A stretch of DNA of 64,000 bases, taken from NCBI RefSeq assembly GCF_041287255.1, contig NZ_JBGGTX010000004.1, positions 434,001 through 498,000 on the forward strand. Reading direction: 5' to 3'. Position numbers and translations under genes: made by a program. The notes beneath the pieces were generated by a model. That model did no database searches. It had not been told where the DNA came from and saw only the letters and a program-made list of their open reading frames with translations. Shown piece after piece: positions 46,082 through 55,531 of the stretch (positions are counted from its first letter, which is position 1; each line of letters opens with the position of its first letter). This stretch comes from Tamlana flava (GTDB lineage: Bacteria; Bacteroidota; Bacteroidia; Flavobacteriales; Flavobacteriaceae).

Positions 46082-46128
46082 CCTTTTAAAACTAATAATT
46101 TTTGAATTTTGGTTTTTAATAATTAATT

Positions 46129-46935
46129 ATGGAATTAAAATCTTCTGTTGTTTCAGTTCAATGGCTGAACGAAAATTTAAATGGTGAAAACTTAGTCGTT
46201 TTAGATGGCACCATAGGAAAAATATTTGATGCTTCACAAAAGCAAATTTTGAATGCCCGTTTTTTTGATATCAAAACAAAATTTAGCGATACCTCAAATC
46301 CCTGCCCCAGCGCATTTCCTTCAACAGAACAATTTCAAAAAGAAGCACGAGCCCTTGGAATCAACAATAACAGCGCTATTGTGGTTTATGACCATAAAGG
46401 AATTTACTCCAGCGCAAGGGTTTGGTGGATGTTCAGGGCTTTTGGTTTTGATAATATAGCGGTTTTAAATGGTGGTTTTCCAGCTTGGTTGAAGGCAAAC
46501 TATCCAACTGAAAACATGAAACCTTACAATAGTGGAAAAGGAAATTTTACCGCAAAACTTCAGCCTAATTTTATGATGTTTTTTAATGATGTAAAACAGG
46601 CTTCGGAAAAAAGCACTCATACCATTATTGATGCCCGTTCGGCAAACCGATTTAAATGTATTGAACCTGAGCCACGGTCAGGATTACGTATGGGAACCAT
46701 TCCCAATTCTGTTAATTTACCCTATACGGATTTGTTGGAAAATGGAGCGTTTAAATCTATAGAAGTATTAGATAAAGCCTTTTCACAACTAATAAGCGAA
46801 AAACCGGTTGTTTTTTCATGTGGTTCTGGTATCACGGCTTGCGTTTTAGGCCTTGGTGCGCATATGGCCGGTTACAAAAATATTTCGGTTTATGATGGCT
46901 CTTGGACAGAGTGGGGCAGTTTGGTAAAAGAATGA
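46129..46935 (+). CDS. Sulfurtransferase, two-rhodanese 3-mercaptopyruvate type
   Basis: 268 residues made of two rhodanese domains. The first (VSVQWLNENLNGENLVVLDG to ~120) is non-catalytic. The second carries the active-site loop SCGSGITACVLGLGAHMAGY with the persulfide-forming Cys. The CGSG(I/V)TA loop is the one found in 3-mercaptopyruvate sulfurtransferases rather than thiosulfate rhodaneses (CRxGx(R/T)). Cytosolic, no signal peptide. It would transfer sulfane sulfur to cyanide, thiols or protein acceptors. Confidence 0.85.
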   Translation: MELKSSVVSVQWLNENLNGENLVVLDGTIGKIFDASQKQILNARFFDIKTKFSDTSNPCPSAFPSTEQFQKEARALGINNNSAIVVYDHKGIYSSARVWWMFRAFGFDNIAVLNGGFPAWLKANYPTENMKPYNSGKGNFTAKLQPNFMMFFNDVKQASEKSTHTIIDARSANRFKCIEPEPRSGLRMGTIPNSVNLPYTDLLENGAFKSIEVLDKAFSQLISEKPVVFSCGSGITACVLGLGAHMAGYKNISVYDGSWTEWGSLVKE

Positions 46936-46963
46936 GGCCTAATAGAGTTCAAATTAGACCTCA
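46933..46963. terminator. Hairpin between sulfurtransferase and DUF4139 genes
   Basis: TGAGGCCTAAT (46933-46943, containing the sulfurtransferase stop) pairs with ATTAGACCTCA (46953-46963) with one mismatch and a 9-nt loop. It separates two convergent genes; T runs are short. Confidence 0.55.
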
Positions 46964-46976
46964 TTAAAGAAGCTGT

Positions 46977-48875
46977 TTACAAGTTTATCGATTTATATTT
47001 CGGATATTTTAGTGCGTACGAGAACTTATAAGTCTTTGTTTCAGTAGGTATTATGTTCACTGTCCATTTAAGCAATCCTTTTTTGGAATTGTATTCGCAA
47101 TCGTCATACTCAATATCATCAACTTTTATGTCTTTGTTTTGGCTTATGGGAATTCTATCCATGATGATTAAATCTATTGCTGATTTTTTATTGTTTTTAA
47201 GTTCAATTTCATAGGCTTTGTTCACTATTTCATTGCTTCCGATAGTGTTTGTTTTTTTGAAGTTATTGGTGGACTTACGTTTTATATTAATGTTCGGGTC
47301 AGCGCCAAGTGAAACCGTTAAGCTATCGGTTGTAGCATAAGGATTTACACTTGTTTTTCCAGAATAACTACCTTCAAAATAAATATTGGCTTCTCCTGGT
47401 AGGAGATTGTACTGCTGCCATTCACCAATTTTAGCCGTTAAGAACACATTTTCGTTTGCAATAGGAGCAGCAAAATATGAATATGTGGCAGGTACTTCAA
47501 AATGGTCAATTTCAATAACCGAAATATCACCATCAGATGGAATGGTTTGCTGTTTTTGTATTTCAAAATTGGTGTTGTTGATGCCTTCAACAATGAGGTC
47601 GCCAGTTGCAGTTTGGTTTTCCTTTGGCTTGCTATAATTGTTGGTAAAGTCATTTATTTTGATGGAAGAAACACTTCCGGTTACATCACTTCTTTTGTTT
47701 TTACCATACCCAACAACCACAACTTCGTCAAGCATCTGCATATCTTCCTCCAAATTCAAATTTATAATACTGGAGTGTATGGGTAAACTTTCACTTTTAA
47801 ACCCCACATACGAAAACACCAATTCCCTACCGCCGTTGGTTAGTATGGAATACGCACCATCAAAATCGGTGGTCGTACCTTTGCTAGTACCTTTAACAAT
47901 TACATTTGCCCCGGGCAAAGGAACACCAGAAGCATCTGTAACAATACCACTTACAGTTTGAATGAAGGGATTATATTTGTAATTATAGTTTTTTACAGAG
48001 TTCTCACTTTGATAATAACCACTTGTAAAGTTTAAATATTTTGGGCTAAGCTCTGGTTTTAAGTTATTTGTGTAGGGGTCGTTGGTGGAAAGCGTAAGCT
48101 TAACCTCCTCCCAATTCGTACCCGTATTCTGGTAGACATGGGCTTTGTAGGCCAAATTTAAAGGTTTGTTTATGTCTTGGGCCTTAAGGTCGTAAATGGG
48201 AAACCAGCCTGCGTTCGTAACATTATATGTTATGGTTAAATTGAGTTGAACAGCACTTGTAGTGTTAAGTTTGAGCTTTATTTCACCAGTTTGTACTTTA
48301 TCATCAACATTCAGTTCTCTCAATTGACTTTTAAGTGCGTTAATCTCGATATCCAGTTCGCGTTTCTTTTTAACTGATTTATGGATTGCATTTTTAACTT
48401 CGGTTACCCGTTTTCTGTAATAAGCTGTAAATTCCTTTAGTTTTTCGAGGCTGACCACTTGGTTGCTGTTTCCCAATTGCCGATTTTCAGTGATGATGTT
48501 CAGCTCTTCTTCATATCCGGAAATTAAATCATCTTCAAGTTGAATGAGGTCGTTAAGCGCTTTGATTTTATCTTGAAATGCTTCAATATCCTCAGATTTG
48601 TCCTGTTTAGTGATGTAGTTTATGCCATAGTTGATGGAAATAATTGAAGCATTTTTTAATCCTGAAACCTGAATGCTGTTTTCTTGAATATATGGCGAAA
48701 GCTTACCAAAGTTGAATTGGGTAGTGCCAATGGGCAAGATTATATTGGCAGTTCTAGTAATTTCGGCACCATTTACAAATACCGTTACGGCTTTAACTGT
48801 TGAGGGGATTGGCTTGTCGTTGTTTGAAAAGGAAAGGGAATAGCTTAATAGAAAAAGAAGAATGGAATATTTCAT
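46977..48875 (-). CDS. DUF4139/MuiA-like protein with CarboxypepD_reg and SusC-like insert
   Basis: 632 residues, signal peptide 1-16. Residues 25-125 fit DUF4140 (VKAVTVFVNGAEITRTANII), then a coiled coil (~90-190). DUF4139 starts ~205 (LNLTITYNVTNAGWFPIYDL) and runs to the end. Inside it, ~305-410 is an inserted carboxypeptidase-regulatory-like domain (GIVTDASGVPLPGANVIVKG, FDGAYSI, FSYVGFK) followed by the TonB-receptor plug opening DEVVVVGYG...SDVTGSVSSI. No barrel follows, so this is not a SusC transporter. The parent family is named after mucoidy inhibitor MuiA; its biochemical role is unknown. The insert may help surface placement or protein binding. Confidence 0.75.
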   Translation of the reverse strand: MKYSILLFLLSYSLSFSNNDKPIPSTVKAVTVFVNGAEITRTANIILPIGTTQFNFGKLSPYIQENSIQVSGLKNASIISINYGINYITKQDKSEDIEAFQDKIKALNDLIQLEDDLISGYEEELNIITENRQLGNSNQVVSLEKLKEFTAYYRKRVTEVKNAIHKSVKKKRELDIEINALKSQLRELNVDDKVQTGEIKLKLNTTSAVQLNLTITYNVTNAGWFPIYDLKAQDINKPLNLAYKAHVYQNTGTNWEEVKLTLSTNDPYTNNLKPELSPKYLNFTSGYYQSENSVKNYNYKYNPFIQTVSGIVTDASGVPLPGANVIVKGTSKGTTTDFDGAYSILTNGGRELVFSYVGFKSESLPIHSSIINLNLEEDMQMLDEVVVVGYGKNKRSDVTGSVSSIKINDFTNNYSKPKENQTATGDLIVEGINNTNFEIQKQQTIPSDGDISVIEIDHFEVPATYSYFAAPIANENVFLTAKIGEWQQYNLLPGEANIYFEGSYSGKTSVNPYATTDSLTVSLGADPNINIKRKSTNNFKKTNTIGSNEIVNKAYEIELKNNKKSAIDLIIMDRIPISQNKDIKVDDIEYDDCEYNSKKGLLKWTVNIIPTETKTYKFSYALKYPKYKSINL

Positions 48876-48995
48876 GACTTTGGATTTTTTAGTTTACAGT
48901 AAAACTATTTAAACCCTGAAAGAATGAAAATGAACAATGAGTAAACACACCTAAAATGAAGGTTAATGAGGTGTTTGGTTTAGAGAGGTATGGGT

Positions 48996-49412
48996 TTAAT
49001 CTAAAAACTTGCTTTTAAGTTCGGGTGTGGGAATCATACAAGCGTCTTTTTTTCCATACCATTTATAGCGGTTTTTGGCTATAAAATCGTAAACCCAATT
49101 GCGAATAAAAGTAGGAACAATGAAAAACACACCTATAAGATTTCGCGGAAAACCTAACTTTGAGCCTATTTTTAGAGCTGCAGTAGATTTGTAATCAATG
49201 CCTTTTTGAGGATTGTAAAGTAGAATTGAATCTATTTTTGAAGTATCGATATTAAATTTGTCAATAATCCCTTTTCCAGTTTCGCTTTGCAATGCCGTGA
49301 ACATAAATTGATTCTTTTTGTCATGTTTTATAATATACTGCACACTGCTGTTGCAAAGGTTGCAAACGCCATCAAAAAGGATAAGTTGTTTATTTTGGGG
49401 GATGTCAATCAT
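48996..49412 (-). CDS. DCC-family thiol-disulfide oxidoreductase (DUF393)
   Basis: 138 residues with the family opening LILFDGVCNLCNSSVQYIIK; the D-x-x-C-x-x-C motif is the redox centre of a thioredoxin-like fold. The following FTALQSETG and the C-terminal YRWYGKKDACMIPTPE fit the family. No signal peptide; cytosolic or membrane-associated. Substrate unknown. Confidence 0.85.
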   Translation of the reverse strand: MIDIPQNKQLILFDGVCNLCNSSVQYIIKHDKKNQFMFTALQSETGKGIIDKFNIDTSKIDSILLYNPQKGIDYKSTAALKIGSKLGFPRNLIGVFFIVPTFIRNWVYDFIAKNRYKWYGKKDACMIPTPELKSKFLD

Positions 49413-49422
49413 ATTTTGTTGC

Positions 49423-49430
49423 CAAAGCTA
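49423..49430 (-). promoter_or_regulatory. -7 element for the DCC-family gene
   Basis: CAAAGCTA on + (TAGCTTTG on -) matches TAnnTTTG, 10 bp before the start codon. This gives a very short leader; no -33 element is seen. Confidence 0.4.
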
Positions 49431-49481
49431 AAACCTGCAATTTAGTCGATTTAAAAGTATTTTTCTGACAAATATAAAGTT

Positions 49482-49727
49482 TTAAAGGCTACTTAAAAAA
49501 TCGTTTAAATCGGTTTCTTTATCTAAATCAAGCTTCTTTTTAAGTCTATATTTACTTTTTTAAAAGGCTGCCGGGTAAACATTGAGCATTAAGACGATTT
49601 CTTTTGTAGAAAGGTTCATGCGCAGAAATGAAGCCAACCTTGTTTTATTTTCGGTGATATCGGTATAAATATCCTTGAGTTTATTATCAAAATTGTTGTG
49701 TGCTTCAAAGAAAGATGATTTGAAAAA
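49482..49727 (-). pseudogene. Remnant of a LuxR-type HTH regulator C-terminus
   Basis: Reading - from just after a TGA (49728-49730): SSFFEAHNNFDNKLKDIYTD, then ITENKTRLASFLRMNLSTKE and IVLMLNVYPAAF, a TAA stop (49560-49562), then in the same frame KSKYRLKKKLDLDKETDLND FLSSL to a TAA at 49482-49484. This matches the C-terminal HTH found at the end of Bacteroidota sensor/TPR regulators (consensus around TxNExRLxxxLRxNLSTKEIAxLLNI..SVExxRYRLRKKL). Only the last ~80 codons survive, with one internal stop where the recognition helix should be (normally VEMSRYR). No start codon or upstream domains remain. It sits 8 bp after the mutS2 stop. Confidence 0.75.
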
Positions 49728-49737
49728 TCATTAAATA

Positions 49738-51906
49738 TTAACTTTTAACAGCCTCAACAAGTTCTAATTGTTCAAGACTAACATTGGTGGTAAACATGCC
49801 GTAATTCACCACGGCCTTGTTTTTTTCAATTTTATCAATAGTGCCAATGGCTCGTCCATCTTCCATACGCACACGGTCGCCAATTTTTAAAACGGGTTTT
49901 GGTTTAGGGGTTTCAATGGTTTTTGTCTTTTCAGCTTTTTTCTTTTTTCTTATGACTTCAACTTTCTTTTCAACCTCTTGTTTTACTTGTTTTTCTTTTT
50001 CTTTTTCCGCTTGTTTTTGCTTTGCTGATATCTTTTTGCGCTTGGAGTTTTCTATCTGAACCAGCTTGAAAAGTTCATCCATAAGCTCTCGTTTGCGCTT
50101 ATTTTCAAAATATTTTTCGGCAATGTCGTTAACCTTTTGCCCTAAATAGATTAAACGCTGGTTGCTATCGTATAATTCTTGGTAGCTTTCCAATTTCTTT
50201 TGGATTTTTGAGTTTATTTCTTCAAGTCTATCTGCTTCCTCGCTTTTTTTCTTTTCATTAGCTTTGAGAGACTGACCTGTCTTTTCAAGCTTTGAGCGCT
50301 CTTTTTGAAGTTTGGCAATGGTAGCATCAAAACGCACTTTGCTACGTTCAATTTTCTTTTTGGCACGGTTAATCAATCCATACGGAATTCCGTTTTTCTG
50401 GGCTACTTCAAAGGTAAAACTGCTTCCTGCTTGCCCGATGACGAGTTTAAAAAGAGGTTCCAAAGTGCGTTCGTCAAAAAGCATGTTGGCATTCAGCATA
50501 AAGGGCATTTCGTTGGCCAAAATCTTTAAGTTGGAATAGTGTGTAGTTATAATCCCGAATGCTTCACGATGGTAAAATTCCTCTAAAAAGGTTTCTGCCA
50601 AAGCTCCGCCCAATTCTGGGTCACTACCTGTTCCAAATTCATCAATTAAAAAGAGCGTGTTTTTGTTGCACTTCTTCAAGAAATAATTCATCTGTTTTAA
50701 GCGGTAGCTGTAGGTGCTCAAATGGTTTTCTATGGATTGGTTATCGCCAATATCACTTAAAACCTTGTCAAATAAACAAACCTTGCTGCGTTCATGTACT
50801 GGAATTAGCATCCCACTTTGAAACATGACTTGTAACAAACCAACAGTCTTTAAAGTAATGCTTTTACCTCCAGCATTGGGACCAGAAATAACAATGATTC
50901 TGCTATCCTGCTTTAGGGTAATTGTTTGTGGGAATGTTTTTTCTCTCTTTTTTAAATTGGTTAAATAAAGCAGTGGGTGATAGGCATCACGTAAATGCAT
51001 GCTTTTATCTTCTGAAAACTCGGGGAGAATGGCGTTGATGGATTTGGCGTATTTTGCCTTAGCGGAAATCACATCGATATCAATCAAAAACGATTGGTAA
51101 TCTATTAAAAGGTCCAAAAACGGACGTATAAAGTTGGTTACTTCTTTTAAAATTCGGATTATTTCTTCATGCTCTTCGTACTCCAGATTGTTGAGCTCTC
51201 GTGTATGTTGTAAGGTCGTTTCGGGCTCTATGTAAACAATGCTTCCTGTTTTGCTACCACCCATTATGGCTCCTTTAACTTTACGTCTGTACATGGCTTT
51301 TACGGCCAAAACACGTTTATTATCCACTACGGTTTCCCGAATATCGTCAAGATATTCAAGATTGTGGTAGGTGTTTAAAGCCGTGGTAAAGCTGGCGTTT
51401 ATTTTACCTTTTATGTTGTTTATGGATTGGCGGAGTTGAAAAAGCAAATCGGAAGCATGGTCTTTAACATCCCCAAACCGATCAACAATAGAGTCGATTT
51501 TTTCAATCAACACATTTGTAACTTCAATTTGTGAGGCAAACTGCTGAAGATTGGGGTAATATTCCCCAAACTTATTTAAAAAAGTAACAATGCCGTTTAC
51601 CGTTACAGACATAGCTGCAATCTTTCTTAAGCCGTGAACATCCAAATAGGTATTCTCAATTTTCAAAAGTTTTATTTCTTTTGAAATGGAATCGAAGCTA
51701 TGATTGGGAATTCGGTTATCATTATAAAACGACGATACATAATCGTTGGTTAAACTCAACGAAAAAAGCAAATCTTCCTTGGTTTTATAAGGGCCAATCT
51801 CTAATGCTTTTTCATTTCCAAGGGGTGTAATACAATGTTCGCTAACTTGTTGTAAAACGGTAGGAAACTCTAAATCCTGTAATGTTTTTTCGTGAATATG
51901 AATCAT
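49738..51906 (-). CDS. mutS2: MutS2-type ATPase lacking the Smr domain
   Basis: 722 residues from the ATG at 51906. Upstream in-frame ATGs (51921, 51939) are disfavoured because a strong promoter lies at 51937-51967. Core: helical clamp (~1-300), Walker A ISGPNAGGKSITLKTVG, Walker B FLIDEFGTGSDPE with the HYSNLK switch, then a long charged coiled coil (~500-660) and a KOW-like piece (IGDRVRMEDGRAIGTIDKIE). The protein ends soon after (LVEAVKS). The ~80-residue Smr nuclease domain normal at the MutS2 C-terminus is absent. MutS2 acts on recombination intermediates or stalled ribosomes; without Smr the nuclease role is unlikely. Confidence 0.88.
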   Translation of the reverse strand: MIHIHEKTLQDLEFPTVLQQVSEHCITPLGNEKALEIGPYKTKEDLLFSLSLTNDYVSSFYNDNRIPNHSFDSISKEIKLLKIENTYLDVHGLRKIAAMSVTVNGIVTFLNKFGEYYPNLQQFASQIEVTNVLIEKIDSIVDRFGDVKDHASDLLFQLRQSINNIKGKINASFTTALNTYHNLEYLDDIRETVVDNKRVLAVKAMYRRKVKGAIMGGSKTGSIVYIEPETTLQHTRELNNLEYEEHEEIIRILKEVTNFIRPFLDLLIDYQSFLIDIDVISAKAKYAKSINAILPEFSEDKSMHLRDAYHPLLYLTNLKKREKTFPQTITLKQDSRIIVISGPNAGGKSITLKTVGLLQVMFQSGMLIPVHERSKVCLFDKVLSDIGDNQSIENHLSTYSYRLKQMNYFLKKCNKNTLFLIDEFGTGSDPELGGALAETFLEEFYHREAFGIITTHYSNLKILANEMPFMLNANMLFDERTLEPLFKLVIGQAGSSFTFEVAQKNGIPYGLINRAKKKIERSKVRFDATIAKLQKERSKLEKTGQSLKANEKKKSEEADRLEEINSKIQKKLESYQELYDSNQRLIYLGQKVNDIAEKYFENKRKRELMDELFKLVQIENSKRKKISAKQKQAEKEKEKQVKQEVEKKVEVIRKKKKAEKTKTIETPKPKPVLKIGDRVRMEDGRAIGTIDKIEKNKAVVNYGMFTTNVSLEQLELVEAVKS

Positions 51907-51936
51907 TCCTTTGCTACGCATCTTAAAAAAGACATG

Positions 51937-51967
51937 CAAAGTTAAAAGAATATCTTAAGTAGCTCAA
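51937..51967 (-). promoter_or_regulatory. Promoter of mutS2
   Basis: On the - strand TTG (51965-51967), 20-base spacer, TAACTTTG (51937-51944). Transcription would start near 51931, which decides the translation start at 51906. Confidence 0.7.
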
Positions 51968-52086
51968 TGCTTCTTAAAAAATAGTTAATTAACAGTGAAT
52001 CAGGTTTCTTTAACAAAACACTAACATCTGCAGATTCGATTTCTCTCTAACTTGGTGTTCGAATCAATCAATAAACTTCAGTTATT

Positions 52087-53178
52087 ATGAAAAAAAATTA
52101 CCTTTCTTCAATTTTCACCTGCTTTTTTCTAGTAATCAGTTTCAACTCCTTTGCTCAATTAAACACCCCCCGTGGAAGCCAACAGGCAACCGTGTCACAA
52201 CGTGTTGGTATCTCAGATGTTTCTATAACTTACTCGCGCCCAAACGTTAATGGGCGTGAAATTTGGGGTAAACTCGTGCCATATGGCATGAATAATCTTG
52301 GATTTGGAACGGCTACTGAAGCACCTTGGAGAGCTGGAGCCAATGAAAATACGATTATTACGTTTACACACGATGCCAAACTGGAAGGTAAACCAATAGA
52401 AGCTGGCACTTATGGACTTCACGTGAATGTAAAAGACAAAAATAATGCCACCATCATTTTATCAAAAGATGCTGATGCTTGGGGTAGTTTCTTTTATGAT
52501 GAAGCCCATGACGCGTTGAGGGTGGATGTAAAAACCAATGTAGTTTCACACAGGGAGTTATTGACGTATGAATTTAACGATGTTGGACCATCTTCTGCCA
52601 CGGTCTCTTTAATTTGGGAGAAAAAGGAAATACCGTTTATAATAGAATTTGATGTGAAAGAAATTGTGCTGAATGACATCAGGGGAAAACTAAAAGGCCA
52701 AAACGGATTTATAAGGCAGAATTGGGAACTAGCTGCGCGATACGCCTTAAATAATGAAGGTGATTTGAACGAAGCTTTAGACTGGATTGATAGTGCAATT
52801 TCAGGGAATTTTTACAGTGAAAAAACCTTTAATAATTTGGCTATTAAAGGACAGATATTAAATAAGTTAGGTAAACCGAATGAATATGCTACTTTAATGG
52901 ACGAGGCAGCAACCATGGCAAATAAAAATCAGCTAAATAATTTAGGTTATCAAATGTTGGGGATAAAAGATTTCGATAGAGCCTTAAAGTATTTTAAGAA
53001 GAATGTGGCCGACAACCCAAAGAATGCAAATTGTTATGACAGTTTAGGTGAATGCTACAAAATGATGGGCGATAAGAAAAATGCAATAAAAAACTTGAGA
53101 AAATCGTTATCGCTTAACCCGTCTGCTAAAGTTAAGGCTAATTCAGAGAAACTTTTGGCGGAACTCAACGCCACATAA
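52087..53178 (+). CDS. DUF2911 protein with C-terminal TPR repeats
   Basis: 363 residues. Residues 1-23 are a signal peptide ending NSFAQ. Residues 25-200 match DUF2911 (SQRVGISDVSITYSRPNVNG, GREIWGKLVPYG, PWRAGANENT, AGTYGLH). The rest holds about three TPR units (NEALDWIDSAI, FDRALKYFKKNV, NCYDSLGECYKMMGDKKNAI). Periplasmic or secreted. The DUF2911 role is unknown; TPRs suggest protein binding. Confidence 0.8.
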   Translation: MKKNYLSSIFTCFFLVISFNSFAQLNTPRGSQQATVSQRVGISDVSITYSRPNVNGREIWGKLVPYGMNNLGFGTATEAPWRAGANENTIITFTHDAKLEGKPIEAGTYGLHVNVKDKNNATIILSKDADAWGSFFYDEAHDALRVDVKTNVVSHRELLTYEFNDVGPSSATVSLIWEKKEIPFIIEFDVKEIVLNDIRGKLKGQNGFIRQNWELAARYALNNEGDLNEALDWIDSAISGNFYSEKTFNNLAIKGQILNKLGKPNEYATLMDEAATMANKNQLNNLGYQMLGIKDFDRALKYFKKNVADNPKNANCYDSLGECYKMMGDKKNAIKNLRKSLSLNPSAKVKANSEKLLAELNAT

Positions 53179-53210
53179 AATATCATCAATCAAACTACGA
53201 CAGTAACTTT

Positions 53211-53238
53211 AGGCTCAATCAATAATTTGGTTGGGCCT
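53211..53238. terminator. Bidirectional hairpin between DUF2911 gene and recG
   Basis: AGGCTCAATCAA (53211-53222) pairs with TTGGTTGGGCCT (53227-53238) with two G-U pairs and a 4-nt loop. It directly abuts the recG stop codon. Confidence 0.65.
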
Positions 53239-55341
53239 TTAACTTATGTAATTCCAGATATTCTTAAACTTGCTAAGTTGTCTGTAGGTATTCAAAATGA
53301 CTTTGTTGTCGGTATTAGAGAGTGTGGGGTCTTCGTTTATGATTTTTTTCGCATAATATCTAGCAGATTGAAGAATGTCCTTGTCCTTTACTATATCGGC
53401 TATTTTTAGGTTTAAAACCCCACTTTGTTGGGTGCCCATAATATCGCCAGGGCCTCTTAGTTTTAAATCAACCTCGGCAATTTCAAAGCCATCACTGGTT
53501 TTCACCATGGTTTCCAAACGGATTTTGCTGTCATTACTGAGTTTATGTCCGGTCATTAAAATGCAATAGCTTTGTTCGGCGCCTCGCCCAACACGCCCGC
53601 GCAATTGGTGCAATTGGGATAGCCCAAAGCGTTCGGCACTTTCAATAATCATCACCGAGGCGTTGGGTACGTTAACACCCACTTCAATAACAGTAGTGGC
53701 TACCATAATTTGGGTTTCGCCCTTAATAAAGCGTTGCATTTCGTAGTCTTTATCGGCAGGTTTCATTTTGCCATGAACAATGGAAATTTGGTAGTCAGGC
53801 ATTGGGAAATCCCTTGAAATACTTTCATAACCATCCATTAAATCCTTGTAGTCCAAGGCTTCGCTCTCTTGAATCAATGGATAGACTATGTAGACCTGCC
53901 TTTCTTTGGCAATTTCGTCTCTAATGAATCGGAATACATTCAAACGGTTTTTGTCATACCGGTGAACCGTTTTAACGGGTTTTCTTCCAGCGGGTAATTC
54001 ATCTATAACAGAAATATCCAAATCGCCATAAACCGACATGGCCAATGTGCGTGGAATAGGTGTTGCAGTCATCACCAAAATATGTGGTGGATTCAAATTT
54101 TTATGCCATAATTTACTTCTTTGGGCCACACCAAAACGATGCTGTTCGTCTATTATGGCGAGCCCTAAATTTTTAAATTTCACCTTGTCTTCAAGTAGGG
54201 CATGGGTGCCAATGAGGATCTGTAAATCGCCATTTTCCAAAGATTCATGAATTTCTTTTCGTTCTGAAGTTTTAGTTGAACCAGTTAATATTGAAATACT
54301 GATATTCAATTTATTACATAATTCAAGTAAACCGTTATAGTGCTGGACTGACAAAATTTCAGTCGGAGCCATCAAACAAGCTTGAAAACCGTTGTCAAGT
54401 GCGATTAACATTGACATGAACGCCACTATGGTCTTTCCGGAACCCACATCGCCCTGCAAGAGTCGGTTCATTTGGGCATTACTGCCTAAGTCGGCTCTAA
54501 TTTCCTTTAAAACACGTTTTTGGGCATTGGTCAATTCAAAGGATAAATGATTGTTGAAGAAGGTATTAAAATAGTGTCCGACTTTTTCAAAAACAAAGCC
54601 TTTAATTTTGGTTTTATGAATCAGGTTTTTAATGATAAGCTGCAATTGGATATAGAAGAATTCTTCAAATTTTAGCCGAAATTGTGCTTTAGAAAGTAAC
54701 TCTTGGCTCTTGGGAAAATGCACATTAAAAAGAGCTTCACTTTTTGACAATAGTTTTAGTTCAGAAAGTAAATTTTCGGAAAGCGATTCGCTAAACCTTC
54801 CATTGGTTTCGATAAATAATTGCTCGACAATTTTACATAAAACACGATTCGTGATGCCTTTATTCAATAGTTTTTCTGTGGAAGGGTAAATGGGTTGCAT
54901 GGCCGAGCGCAAGTTTTTTTGATGCTCTTCCAGCAATTCCAATTCAGGATGCGCCATTGAAAACTTGCCGTTAAACCAGTTGGTTCTGCCAAATGCCACA
55001 TAGGGTTTGTTTGGTTTCAGGCTTTCCCTAATCCATTTTTGCCCACGAAACCAGACCAGTTCCATCGTTCCTGTTTCATCTTGAAAGTTGGCCACCAAAC
55101 GTTTGCCGCGCTTTTGGGCCACTTCTTTAAACTCAATGATTTTACCAATAACCTGCACATCGGCATTGTTTCGTTGTAAGGTGTTAATGGTGTAATAGTG
55201 CGTTCTATCAATATATCTATTTGGAAATAAATTGATTAAATCTTGGTAGGTGTGTATGCCCAACTCCTTACGAAATAAATCGGCTCGGTTTGGGCCAACG
55301 CCTTTTAGGTAGTCTAGAGGAGTTTGAAGGTTTACGGACAT
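53239..55341 (-). CDS. recG: ATP-dependent DNA helicase RecG
   Basis: 700 residues from the ATG at 55341 (an upstream ATG at 55359 adds six residues). Wedge/OB domain ~50-150 (LQRNNADVQVIGKIIEFKEV). Helicase core: motif I LLQGDVGSGKTIVA, motif II IIDEQHRFGV (DEQH), motif III VMTATPIPRTLA and motif VI QLRGRVGRG. RecG remodels stalled replication forks and branch-migrates Holliday junctions. It is transcribed away from the divergent PHP-ACT gene. Confidence 0.95.
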   Translation of the reverse strand: MSVNLQTPLDYLKGVGPNRADLFRKELGIHTYQDLINLFPNRYIDRTHYYTINTLQRNNADVQVIGKIIEFKEVAQKRGKRLVANFQDETGTMELVWFRGQKWIRESLKPNKPYVAFGRTNWFNGKFSMAHPELELLEEHQKNLRSAMQPIYPSTEKLLNKGITNRVLCKIVEQLFIETNGRFSESLSENLLSELKLLSKSEALFNVHFPKSQELLSKAQFRLKFEEFFYIQLQLIIKNLIHKTKIKGFVFEKVGHYFNTFFNNHLSFELTNAQKRVLKEIRADLGSNAQMNRLLQGDVGSGKTIVAFMSMLIALDNGFQACLMAPTEILSVQHYNGLLELCNKLNISISILTGSTKTSERKEIHESLENGDLQILIGTHALLEDKVKFKNLGLAIIDEQHRFGVAQRSKLWHKNLNPPHILVMTATPIPRTLAMSVYGDLDISVIDELPAGRKPVKTVHRYDKNRLNVFRFIRDEIAKERQVYIVYPLIQESEALDYKDLMDGYESISRDFPMPDYQISIVHGKMKPADKDYEMQRFIKGETQIMVATTVIEVGVNVPNASVMIIESAERFGLSQLHQLRGRVGRGAEQSYCILMTGHKLSNDSKIRLETMVKTSDGFEIAEVDLKLRGPGDIMGTQQSGVLNLKIADIVKDKDILQSARYYAKKIINEDPTLSNTDNKVILNTYRQLSKFKNIWNYIS

Positions 55342-55473
55342 GAAGGCGAATTTAAGCAATTCAGTTAAAAAAATAATGACTTATTAAATTCATAAAAATG
55401 GATTCGCTTTAAAAGTTTTTTTCTCGGATTACTGATTTGATGTTGAAAATTATTGAAAACAATCATTTTTTAA

Positions 55474-55503
55474 TTGAAAATTATCTTCCAATGGTTAAAT
55501 TTG
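55474..55503 (+). promoter_or_regulatory. Promoter of the PHP-ACT gene
   Basis: TTG (55474-55476), a 19-base spacer and TAAATTTG (55496-55503) match the Bacteroidota promoter pattern; the start would be near 55509, giving a ~23-nt leader. Confidence 0.75.
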
Positions 55504-55531
55504 GCACATTTAAAGGATAAAGCATTTTAGA

